DNA of 64,000 nt from Bugula neritina. Taxonomy: Eukaryota > Bryozoa > Gymnolaemata > Cheilostomatida > Bugulidae. Below the pieces are notes generated by a model. It made no database searches and had not been told where the DNA came from. It saw only the letters and a list, made by a program, of their open reading frames with translations. The stretch covers positions 4,693,662 to 4,757,661 of the forward strand of contig OZ037770.1 in NCBI GenBank assembly GCA_964035545.1, in the 5' to 3' direction. Both the position numbers and the translations under genes were made by a program. Positions 24,795 to 36,007 of this stretch are shown piece by piece; the stretch's first letter is position 1; every line of letters starts with the position of its first letter.

Positions 24795-26498
24795 TGAGAG
24801 GTTACTGAGAAGAGGACACCGAGAGGAGGATACTGAGAGGAGGATACTGAGAGAAGGGTAGTGAGAGGAGGATACTGAGAGGAGGATACTGAGAGGAGGA
24901 TACTGTGAGGAGGGTACTGAGAGGAGGATACTGTGAGGAGGATACTGAGAGGAGGGTACTGAGAGGAGAATACTGAGAAGAGGGTACTGAGAGGGTACTG
25001 AGAGGAGGGTACTGAGAGAAGGATACTGAGAGGAGGATACTGAGAGGAGAGTACTGAGAGGAGGATACTGAGAGGAGGATACTGAGAGGAGGATACTGTG
25101 AGGAGGGTACTGAGAGGAGGATACTGTGAGGAGGGTACTGAGAGGAGGGTACTGAGAGGAGAATACTGAGAAGAGGGTACTGAGAGGGTACTGAGAGGAG
25201 GGTACTGAGAGAAGGATACTGAGAGGAGGATACTGAGAGAAGAGGATACTGAGAGGAGGACACTGAGAGGAGGATACTGAGAGGAGGACACTGAGAGGAG
25301 GATACTGAGAGGAGGGTACTGAGAGGAGGATACTGTGAGGAGGGTACTGAGAGGAGGGTACTGAGAGGAGAATACTGAGAAGAGGGTACTGAGAGGGTAC
25401 TGAGAGGAGGGTACTGAGAGAAGGATACTGAGAGGAGGATACTGAGAGGAGAGTACTGAGAGGAGGATACTGAGAGGAGGATACTGAGAGGAGGATACTG
25501 AGGGGAGGATACTGAGAGGAGGGTACTGAGAGGAGGGTACTGAGGGGAGGATACTGAGAGGAGGATACTGAGAGGAGGATACTGAGAGAAGGATACTGAG
25601 AGGAGGGTAGTGAGAGGAGGATACTGAGAGGAGGATACTGAGAGGAGGGTAGTAAGAGGAGGGTACTGAGAGGAGGATACCAAGAGGAGAGTACTGAGAG
25701 GAAGGTACTGAGAGGAGGGTACTGAGAGGAGAATACTGAGAAGAGGGGAATGAGAGGAGGGTACTGAGAAGAGGATACTGAGAGGAGGGTAGTAAGAGGA
25801 GGGTACTGAGAAGAGGATACTAAGAGGAGAGTACTGAGAGGAGGGTACTGAGAGGAGGGTACTGAGAGGAGGGTACTGAGAGGAGGGTACTGAGAGGAGG
25901 GTACTGAGAGGAGAGTACTGAGAGGAGGGTACTGAGAGGAGGGTAGTGAGAGGAGGGTACTGAGAAGAGGGTACTGAGAAGAGGATACTGAGAAGAGGGT
26001 ACTGAGAGGAGGATACTGAGAGGAGGGTACTGAGAGGAGGGTATTGAGAGGAGGGTATTGAGAGGAGAGTACTGAGAGGAGGGTACTGAGAGGAGGATAC
26101 TGAGAGGAGGACACTGAGAGGAGGATACTGAGAGGAGGGTACTGAGAGGAGGATACTGTGAGGAGGGTACTGAGAGGAGGGTACTGAGAGGAGAATACTG
26201 AGAAGAGGGTACTGAGAGGGTACTGAGAGGAGGGTACTGAGAGAAGGATACTGAGAAGAGGATACTGAGAGGAGAGTACTGAGAGGAGGATACTGAGAGG
26301 AGGATACTGAGAGGAGGATACTGAGGGGAGGATACTGAGAGGAGGGTACTGAGAGGAGGGTACTGAGGGGAGGATACTGAGAGGAGGATACTGAGAAGAG
26401 GATACTGAGAGGAGGGTACTGAGAGGAGGGTACTGAGAGGAGGATACTGAGGGGAGGATACTGAGAAGAGGGTATTGAGAGAAAGGTACTGAGAGAAG
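24795..26498. repeat. 14-bp minisatellite, about 120 units
   Basis: Tandem GAGAGGAGGRTACT with variants (R = A or G; ACTGTGAG and AGAAG forms). One strand is almost pure purine. Because 14 is not a multiple of 3, any frame on the minus strand cycles through all three phases of a stop-free unit. This produces long Ser/Leu/Pro/Tyr-rich open frames that are not genes. A higher-order block with a shortened unit (GAGAGGGTACT) recurs near 24966, 25159, 25366 and 26190. Confidence 0.97.
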
Positions 26499-26582
26499 TT
26501 TATGCTGTTACAGAGCCCGGTACGGCAATGTGTGAACAAGGGGATAGTCTTCTTTGCCCCAATTTGTTCAGATAACCATAAT

Positions 26583-26650
26583 ATTGCATTGCATTGCATT
26601 GCATTGCATACGGATAATGTATAATGCATTGCATTGCATTAGGTCAAACA
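26583..26650. repeat. ATTGC pentamer microsatellite
   Basis: Two short runs of the 5-bp unit (attgc) separated by about 20 bases, next to the minisatellite. Confidence 0.85.
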
Positions 26651-27260
26651 AGTGTTTGGTTAAACTGACCAAGTTAAACAAAAGTTAGGGTAGATGCTCA
26701 GTGGCTCATTTCTATACTACATATAAATATATATTCTTCAACTAAGCTATAATAATATGCACAATATAACTGATACAATATCATATAATACATGTTGTTC
26801 ATGTTGCTATATACTTGGTAAAAGCGTTCATCACTCAATCACAACCAAGCAATATAAGTTATTCATGAAGTTCTAAAGTGTGACTGTACAAGGAAAAAAT
26901 TATATCACCTCACTAGTGCCCAACTGCTAGCTACTAATAAATGTCACACGCATCAACGAAAATATAAAACAAAGTCATGCAATACTAGAATGAAAAAACA
27001 ACATTAACTATTAGATGCATATTATGTTGATTTTATTTTTAGAATATATTCACAGACATTATTTTAAATTAATCTTCATAAGACTAACTTATAAAATGTG
27101 ATAAATATAAACTCAAGACTGGTAAATTTAGTATATTCTCACAAAAAATATATGTTTTGTAGTGGAAATTTCAGATCAAATTACATGTTTATTAAAATGG
27201 TAAATCACTATAATTGATAAACAATACTTTTGATTTGATAAGTTTTACAGGGGCTAGTCC
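26651..27260. other. AT-rich intergenic
   Basis: No open frame, RNA gene or recognisable repeat seen. Confidence 0.4.
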
Positions 27261-27261
27261 T

Positions 27262-27402
27262 AACTAATGTAGTATTTACCATGTACTGTGGTATTAACAA
27301 ATTTAGTATTGACCATGTACTGTGGTATTAACTAATGTAGTATTGACCATCATGTACTGTGGCATTATAAACTACTGTAGTTTTAACCACTACAATATAC
27401 CT
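27262..27402. repeat. About 36-bp tandem repeat, 3-4 units
   Basis: Units of the form taatgtagtatt-accatgtactgtggtatta repeat three times. A fourth, diverged unit follows at about 27375. Confidence 0.8.
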
Positions 27403-27499
27403 TACTAGTTAACACTCGTGGATGTCTTAGATAAGCTTAGGTTAAGTTTCTGAAGAAAACCATAACTTTGCGTTGCTCAAAAATTTCTTAAGTCAGATG

Positions 27500-28254
27500 C
27501 ACAGGATAGTTAAGGGCAACCTTTTAGTTCTAGCTGCTATGCTGATGATGCATTGTTATCATATAAGAAATCAGTCCCAGTAAAATAAAATCTTACCTAA
27601 TTATGCTAGAATCAAAATTTAAAAACTATGTTGTAGATAGCTTTCTTCCTCAGCGCGGTTTTTTTGGAATTTTTAATTTTCCATTTTTTGGCTAAGCTAC
27701 AGACAAAAAACTACCCTTTTTCTCCTATTTTTAGCTGAAAAAACATCATGTCAGTCCCAGTAAAATATCTCAGCAGGAAAACATAATATCTGAAAAAAGA
27801 AAACACTGTTGGAATCCTGAGATGTTTCTGCAGCGTGGTTTTTGTAATGTTTTTAATAGCTTTTATAGATTTTCTATAAATTAGTGATTTATACGCTGAA
27901 AATGAGATAATTTTTCTTTATTAATAAGCACTGCGCATCACTTCACGCTTCAGTGAACGCGTAGAGATGAGAAGATTTTGGCTTGTCCATTACTAATTAC
28001 AGACCTGCTAGACTACAAGCTAGTGAATAGCTTGGTGTGTAATTCATTTATAGAGTAGCCACAATGGAATGTTGATATATAATGCAGCCCTAATTGAGCT
28101 TGCTGTTTATTGGTCATAGTCTAATATTAGGCTAAACATACACAGGCAGGCAACACGCATGCCACCCACAGAACAATATTATAGCAAGAACCTAGACTAC
28201 ATTGTGAGCTAAATTTATGATATTCTTAGTAAGGATGCCCTTAACTATCCTGTG
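27500..28254 (+). mobile_element. TIR element (MITE-like), copy 1, 755 bp
   Basis: Starts CACAGGATAGTTAAGGGCAA and ends with the inverted version, ...TGCCCTTAACTATCCTGTG. It is flanked by TG on both sides, a possible 2-bp target duplication. It carries no transposase. A second copy in the opposite orientation lies at 30005-30754; the ends and most of the interior align. The superfamily is not recognised. Confidence 0.82.
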
Positions 28255-30004
28255 TGTGCAGTCAATAATAACTGGGTGACTAATTTTATTGTGATAAAAG
28301 GGAGATGACTCGCATCAAGTAACATGAAAAGTTGACATGAAAGTAAACATATTTTTTAGTTGACTTCTCTGTAAATCATTATAGTAACAACTTCTACACA
28401 CTGTGCCGTATGTTATATAGGGACTCCCTCACCTGCTTTAACTTATATTACTGCTAATATTAGTGGGTATTTAAACTGTGTGAAAGAATAACACAAATAG
28501 TTCACTTTGTATGTGTACATTTAGCAGTGCTTTTGTTAGCTCTAACCGATACAATTTTCTCACAAAGAGAACAAAATGCAGCATTACTTCTTAATTAAAA
28601 TTATATTGAGTATTATTTTTGCTTTGAAAAAAGTTTTTGTTTAAACTGGCAAATCTAAACAATGCTGTAAAAATATACACAATGGCTGAGCACAATGATC
28701 ATTTTTAATATTTGAGCCGGCAAATCTAAGCAGCACCCTAAAATTTCTATTAACTGCTGTGTATGTTGCCATGTACTCAGTATGAACATTATTAAGTCAA
28801 TTATATGTTTTTGTTGCAGCTGCATAGTAACAGGAGGAGTAACAAATCAACAGGCAGTTGACTTTTACTTCAACATTGCAAGTCGAGGCTGAAGGATCGT
28901 TTGAGTGTAGAAACTACAACTAGAGACTAGCCATTTGTAGTAAATGACAACTAGTAACTAAGAAGTGACAACCAGCAACTCTCTAATAATCAACAGCTCA
29001 CCCTTATCCTGAAAAGTAAGTTTCAAAGTTGTTCCAATAAATTTTAAGTTGGCTCCTAATTGCAGTGATTGTGTCTCACAGTTGTAATAATTACACAAAT
29101 CTATACACTGACATAAGTCATACAAATGTCATTTACTTCCCATGTAATAGAAGTATAACTGATTCAGTTTAATTACTATGACTAAATAATATTATGTAAG
29201 AGAAAACATACCTTATTTGATATTATAATTGGGCTTTTATGAGGTGCAGTATCTGATATAGAATTACTATAGTGAATTCGTAAGAAACCAATGCTCAAAA
29301 CATTTACAATCTTTGTTACAAGAGAAAAGTGAAAACTGTTATTCGGTCAGAAGGTAGACTTGTTGATAAGAAAAGTTTAAGTCTGACTACACACATAACT
29401 GCATTATGGTAATTAAGCCTTTCATCCTACTTATATGTGGTTTAGTATTGTTATCTGCTTCGTCTATTAAAGGCAAACTGTTTACAGCGTAGTGACTGTC
29501 GTCTGGCCATTCTCCCTTTGCTAATATGTCGTTATCTTGCTATTTAAATTAAATCATCTCGAGGGTCAGTCAATAAGTAGGTAGTGAGAATTTAGTTATA
29601 ACTTTTCATTCGAATGGGAGAGAGCTTTACAATTTTTTTCACTTTTCAACATAATCCTTTTATTTTTTATGCATTTGTTCCACCTTCCTACAAAATTTTT
29701 AATTTTGGCCTCCTATTTCTCTGGCTCCTCTCAAGGGTGGCTGGCTTTTGCAATCTTGCCTGCTCTGCGGGTGAGTGTGAGTTTCCTTAGCTATCTTAGC
29801 TATATTGAAAACATACATAGAAAAGCTTTCTACAGTACAGCTAGTGCTAACTAAAAGACCTCTGGCACTTGATAATAGCAGGAGCTAGTGAACTAGCTGA
29901 TATTTGTTGAGAGCAAAAATAGTAGGTCATTTATATTAATTGTATTGTTTCTTTTTTTGTGGATTACAGCTGTTTGTAGTTTTCATATTGTTTATTTATG
30001 TTTA
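28255..30004. other. Spacer between the two inverted TIR elements
   Basis: AT-rich, with no confident gene. A mariner-like remnant near 29570-29720 is listed separately. The short frame at 29669-29854 has no family features. Confidence 0.4.
29570..29720. mobile_element. Possible mariner-like remnant
   Basis: GAGGGTCAGTCAATAAGTAG at 29571 resembles the terminal repeats of some mariner elements. It is followed by T-rich sequence of the kind next to such ends (acttttcaacataatccttt). No partner end or transposase is seen; this is a weak call from general resemblance. Confidence 0.3.
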
Positions 30005-30754
30005 CACAGGATAGCTAAGGGCATCCTCACTAAGAATATCATAAATTTCTCTCAAAATGTAGTTTAGGTTCTTGAATAATATGGCTTTGTGGGTGGCATG
30101 TGTGTTGCCTACTTGCAATTGTTTAGCCTAAGATCAAACTACAACCAATAAGCAGCAACCTTCATTAGGGCTGCGTAATCTATCAACATTTCATTATGGG
30201 TGCTACATAAACAAAGTACAAAGCGAGCTATTCATTATAGCCTGCCAGCTAGCAAGCCTGTAATTAGTATGTTAGCGCCAATATCTTCTCATCCCTACGT
30301 GCTCATTGAAGCATGAAGTACTGCAGCTGCTAATTTTCTATGAAAAAATATAGCATTTTCAGTGTATCAATCACCAATTTATGGGCAATCTAGAAGAGTT
30401 ATTGGAAAAAAAAAGTTGCACTGGAGAAATATCTCAGGATTCCAGCAGTGCAATTTTTATTCAGATGTCATGTTTTCCTGCTGAGATATTTTACTGGTAC
30501 TGAAAAGTCAGCTTTTCAGGCAAAATTGGTCAAAATTGGGCAGTTTTTTGTCTATAACTTTGCAAAAAAATGAAAATTGAAATTTACAAAAAACTTACAC
30601 TGGGGAAAAAGAAGATCTACAACATAGTTTTTAAATTTTGACTCTAGCACAATTAGGTGAGATTTTATTTTACTGGTACTGAATTCTTATATGATTACAA
30701 TGCAAACCTCAGCAAGGCAGTTGCAGCTAAAAGGTTGCCCTTAACTATCCTGTG
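30005..30754 (-). mobile_element. TIR element (MITE-like), copy 2, inverted, 750 bp
   Basis: Same family as 27500-28254, in opposite orientation: CACAGGATAGCTAAGGGCAT at the left and TGCCCTTAACTATCCTGTG at the right. TA flanks it on both sides. The complement of its right end aligns well with the left end of copy 1 for over 140 bases. Confidence 0.82.
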
Positions 30755-30885
30755 TATGCTGATATTATTTAAGTTTTGAATTGCAATTGCAGTCTTTACG
30801 ATGTCAATAGAAGTCAATCAGTGTCAAATGAGATCAACCAATGTAATCTTAGAATAATAATATAATAAAGGACATCAGTGAGTAT

Positions 30886-32715
30886 TTATTGCCCAAAATC
30901 ACAGCCTATTTCACTACACCCCCCACGCCCACCGCAAGGATGGGGATGTCCTCTAACCGTGGATTTAGGATTGGGACTGGCTAGTCTAGAGTTGTAAGTT
31001 AAGAGGGCGGTTTTGGTTTGAGATTTCGCTCCGTTGTCCTGGGGACAAAGATCTCCCACTCTATGGTTCATGTCACCCTTCCTCTGGTATTTAGTTGACA
31101 AGTAGGCTCCAGTAAGGGGGGCTTCTCCAACTGCCTCTGGGCTGACATGGTAGGGCTTCAGATGCTGCTGGCTGGCTCTAAGCTGAAATCCGCTCAGAGT
31201 GTTCAACATGGTATGCGTTGTTCGGCAGTGTTTCCACCACACAATAAGGACCCACAAACTTGGGCTGTAACTTAGCCGACTGTCTGCGTCTCTTACGATA
31301 ACTGACCATTCAAACCCAGTTTCTAACCTGGTATAGGGGAGGCTTTTCTGAGTCTTCCGTCCGTACCTTCCACTGCTTCTCTCACAGGATGGTGTCTTCT
31401 TTCAGCTAGCTTACTATACTTCAAGGTAGTGTAATGATGCCGTAGAAAATAATACATGATTTGTCTGCCAATGTGCATCTTCATAGGGCTCAAGGTTCAT
31501 CCGCTGTTGGGCACCACGAATGGCAAAGAGATGCCAGCTCAAAAGGTTAGTAGTGCACCCAATGTTCAGTAAGAATGTGGCAGTTTTACCCAAAACATTT
31601 TTATGTAGGAAGTAGCTGCTTTCATATGGCTGGGTACTCCTGGAGCGGTTAGTCTTTGGGGGAGACACTACATGAGTCTTTATAGAGGGCCTTCTCTTCG
31701 TCTTGACGTCACCGGAGATTTCTGAGTTTAGGAGGGTAAATTCGGGAACTCATTTGAGTGAGCTGAATCCTCCTCTACAACCTCCTCGGGCAACTTCGCA
31801 AACCGGTTGTAAAGCTGCAAATCCTGAAGATCAGGTAGACATTGCGGTCTCTGAAATCTCCAAAGTGCTTGCCACCTTGCATGATGAGGCTCTACCCAGT
31901 TACAAAATAGTCAGGCAGGAGGTTCGGATAAACCTTTCGACCTCCAACTCCAATGTGTTTGCCATTCAATATCAACAGGCCCCTTGGGCGTCTTCCTGGA
32001 CTTTTCCACAGATGAGGCTGGCTTGGGGCCTATGGTTGGCAAAAGTTACCATGGACCTTGAGCGTTTAAAGACACCCATCTTTCATTAAGACAGTGTCTT
32101 TACACATGTCCTGATATGCCACCATTCTAACAAGTGAGATGTAGGGATCGAACAGAGTTTTCCCAAGATTTGAGAGCCTGCCTGTCAGCCTGTTTGAGTT
32201 GTAGCTCCGCCACCGTAGTCTGCAGGCGCTTCATCATGTCCATCAACATGGTCAGCTCCGGTGACCTAGTGGTGACCTAGTGACCTAGTGACCTGAACAT
32301 ATGTAAAAAAACAAAAATTGTTGCTTCTCCTAAAGCCTGGATAGCTGAGTGACATTTTTAAAAAAAGCAGGGTTTGCATTGCAACAAGCATTTTGATATT
32401 ACTGGGAGACAGGTCGAGTTGAAATTGACCAGTTTCCTACCTGTACGCACCCACCTTCTCTATCTGTTTTTCAGCGTCAGAGCAAGAAGGGTGTCTCCGT
32501 CCCCCTGTACATTTTGGTACTGCTTACAGTTCTCTTTAGGTTGTCAGCTCAGTTCATCTGCATTGACATAGTTCTTCCCGGGTTGCGTTTCAATTTGGGA
32601 GGAAAACTCATCAAGGATCTCAAGCCAATGCACGACCAGACCCATTATCTCTTTCTAGCAAAGAGTGGAGCTTTCCGACAAACAAACCAGCTGGTTACTC
32701 TACCAGAGCTATGAA
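30886..32715 (-). mobile_element. Rearranged, decayed Gypsy relic related to the element at 0.93-6.31 kb
   Basis: Minus-strand pieces match parts of the first element. 31140-31400 matches the integrase C-terminal region (about 1700-1920), including LKPYHVSPEAVGEAPL. 31530-31640 matches the protease (TFLLNIGCTTNLLS, where the active Asp now reads Asn). 32150-32260 reads as a gag-like coiled coil (LMDMMKRLQTTVAELQ). 32450-32700 matches the end of RNase H. The pieces are not in element order and the large middle of pol is missing, so this is a deleted and rearranged copy. It is again more GC-rich than its surroundings. Confidence 0.72.
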
Positions 32716-34120
32716 AAGATTGATGCATTGTACTAAAAATCATCTGTGTATATCTAGCTAAATCAGGTTATTGCATGGCTAACTGTACCCTTTCATGTTT
32801 CTTTTCCACGACTCCTAACCTGGAAATTTTCCTACAGTTCACTCTACAGTAAACTGTTGCCCAAATTCCAAATAATATTCAGCTTTGCACAGCCTGCACT
32901 CCCCACTATAAAGGTTTGTCAAAGTTGTCAACACAAAGAAGCTAAGGCCTTACCAATAACAACACTGATTTGATAAAGTATATATGGCGCTCTTGTCTTT
33001 CGAGAACGGCATTGCTTGACAAAGTAGAATCAATTTACTGTTACCTGTAGGAGACACTACTACCAATGTCAAGAACATAATACTTTTTGGAAACCAATTA
33101 ATAGAAAGCATTTCACCTGGAAATTGCATTCTCCTTTTTGCATTGCAAAAAAACTATGTTCAATAAGCTAGATTCTAAGAATGCAAAAATTTTCACAATA
33201 TGGTTGTTTCTGATAATTTGATGCAACATTTGTAGCAGTATGTATCAAAGTTGTATATCATTTTGATGGTGATAATAGATACTAACCTAATTCTTAGCTT
33301 TACTATGCATGTAAATTTTTTAAATATGATTACTATCCTAATTACTATACATTTTATCTGCTCAACTGCATTACCAACAGTGACTGTAATAGAAAAAATG
33401 TGATTATTAGTTATGATGAAGCTACACTACGGCATTTTAAATTATAACTTAATATTGATATTAAACATGCTTTCAACTAAGTTGAAAGTTCGGATTAAAG
33501 TCTTTTATTGCATTTTCTTTGCATTCCTCAGAATAGCCAAACCTTACTAGTATAATTGCATGATTTTTTGAAAGGGCAGTCAGCTAATAACATCTGGTTA
33601 ACTAGCTTTTGAGTTACTGCAAGTGGCATATGCTCCTAATATAGCACATTATAAATAATCTAACATTTTTAAAAGATGATGAAATGCTGCTGAAAATTAA
33701 TCTTTTATTCATCAATTACTGTATACAATATTACTTTGTTTAATTCTAATGCGTAGAATATGACTCCATTTATATGTAATGAGTAAAATAATATTGTCTT
33801 TTTATATTCAATGAAGGGAATGCTCAATGAACCAGTTTGATTAAATTGTATGTATCTGTCATAGAAATTATTTGATTTAAAGAGATTATATTTGCATAAA
33901 TCAATTACTAGTCACTAGTTACATACTTCGACTGTTTTTGTGTTCATGTTGATTGCTTCTTTCAGAGATAATCTTGTTATTTTTATAGATGACTGTATGT
34001 GTCTGGATATGAAATATGATGCAGAATCTGCTGGTTCAGCCTCCAACTGGTGGATCTCTGGGTATGTGTATTTAAACTATTTATTCAACTCCTGACTTGA
34101 CTGATTGTCACTGTGAATAG
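32716..34120. other. AT-rich intergenic
   Basis: No long open frame. A possible small exon at 33989-34061 (acceptor tatag, donor gtatgt) stays open for about 24 codons, but has no partner exon or homology I can recognise. Confidence 0.35.
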
Positions 34121-34632
34121 TTAGCACTAATATTCTACCTTACACTAATATTCTACCTTACACTAATGGTCTACTTTACACTAATACTCTACCTTACACT
34201 AATATTCTACCTTACACTAATATTCTACCTTACACTAATATTCTACCTTACACTAATATTCTACTTTGCACTGATAGTCTACCTTACACTAATAGTCTAC
34301 CTTACACTAATATTCTACCTTACACTAATATTCTACCTTACACTAATAGTCTACTTTACACTAATACTCTACCTTACACTAATATTCTACCTTACACTAA
34401 TATTCTAGCTTACACTAATAGTCTACATTGCACTAATGTTCTACCTTACACTAATACTCTACCTTACACTAATAGTCTACCTTACACTAATATTCTACCT
34501 TACACTAATGTTTTACCTTACACTAATAGTCTACCTTACACTAATATTCTAGCTTACACTAATAGTCTACCTTGCACTAATGTTCTACCTTACACTAATA
34601 GTCTAGCTTACACTAATAGTCTAGATTACACT
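34121..34632. repeat. 18-bp minisatellite, about 28 units
   Basis: Tandem TTCTACCTTACACTAATA with substitutions (AGTCTA, TTGCAC and TAGCTT forms). Because 18 is a multiple of 3, one frame reads a six-residue repeat and stays open for 80 codons. This is a composition effect, not a gene. Confidence 0.96.
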
Positions 34633-36007
34633 GGGTGACTGGAGAACACAGGTATTCTGGTAGCTGTGTAGGTATCTTCACCTCACTGTCATCACTCTAA
34701 ACACTCTTCTGGTAATCATCTCTTCTCAGCAGTAAAGTTATATTAAGAGTAGAAATAGTAAAACTAGGTAAGTCTCTAATTAGTACTACAGAGTAGGAGA
34801 TACAGACTACAAGTCTCTGTGTATGTAGCCTTGTTATCTAATGATACACATTAGGTATAGCAGTGCATAGGTATGCTGAAGGGTATCATCTTTTATAGTT
34901 TGTTCAGCATCGAACAATAGAATATAACAATGGCAGATTAAATGTGATTTTTTATATAGCTATTCTATTTTCATCATATAAGTATAACTATGAGAGGATA
35001 AGCTATAAGGATTGTCTTTACTTATCATTCTATAGAGTTTCTGATCGCTAATTCATGTTTGGTTTCATTACACATTATTTGCTATGCTAACTTGACTAAA
35101 CAGAAAGTGCTATACTTATATATGAAACAATTAAGAGTGTAGCTATAAGTTGTATGTTTTATTGAGTCTAAATAAATACAAAATACTTAATTTGAAAAGG
35201 TGAACATAAGCTACTACAAGACATGTTTCAATAGCACTGTAGCTAGTAGAGGTCAGTAATCTTGTAGAATTAGTCATAAATGGTGGAATTTCTGATTTTC
35301 AATATGTCTCCATATTAGACTGCATAGTGCTGTGTTTATATATATATAGCCATGTTGTAGTACTTGGTCTATTTATATAAGAGGTTATAAATTACTGGGT
35401 GATGATTATTCGATACAGCTTCAGAAGTTCAGAAGTAAAATATTATGTAATACTTCTGCCTTTGAGGAATTTCTGAATCCAGTTTAGGATTCTGCTGTTA
35501 CACTGTTTTAACTATCTTGTAGTTTGTGTATTAAACCACTACTATTGGATGCTGTTACACTGTTATATTTAATTACCTTTTTGTATAAGAATATATGTGA
35601 CTGTATCTAGCTTTGTTTATCCCACTATATAAGTGATTGAAATATTCCAAAAATTCCTTTGATATGAGTTTTTTGCATTTTCCGTAAACTGTGTTAAGTC
35701 AAATAAAAACTTTGAGCCGCAACTTATTCAACTTGTTTGATGCAAAGAAATATTAGTTATGATTATTTATTTATATATAATAAATAATAAATTATATAAG
35801 TGTTTAAGAAAGTTGTCAAAATCCTTGAATAAAGTTTGTTGACCTGATGTTTTGTTCAGCCCTCTCTGGGAAAATTTATGTACTACAATACTGAAAATAG
35901 CAGGTGACCATATTTTATTACTTCATGGATAATAAATGTTTTAGATGGAGTTGCTACACCTTAGCTGATAATTATTACCAAGAAGGACAATCTACTATTT
36001 GGTAGCC
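34633..36007. other. Upstream region of fusion gene B
   Basis: AT-rich, with no recognised gene or repeat. It should contain the promoter and 5' leader of the gene starting at 36008. No core promoter element can be called with confidence. Confidence 0.4.

Noticed and set aside
24761-26629. Long Ser/Leu/Pro/Tyr-rich minus-strand frames (up to 443 codons)
   Set aside because: They are translations of a 14-bp minisatellite with no stop in any phase; all frames give the same 14-residue peptide.
29669-29854. 61-codon frame as a gene
   Set aside because: It lies in a suspected mariner remnant, with no features and no partner exons.
34166-34408. 80-codon frame with a hydrophobic hexapeptide repeat
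   Set aside because: A product of the 18-bp minisatellite; not a membrane protein gene.
24795-34632. CRISPR-like arrays
   Set aside because: Units are contiguous, without unique spacers, and the genome is eukaryotic.
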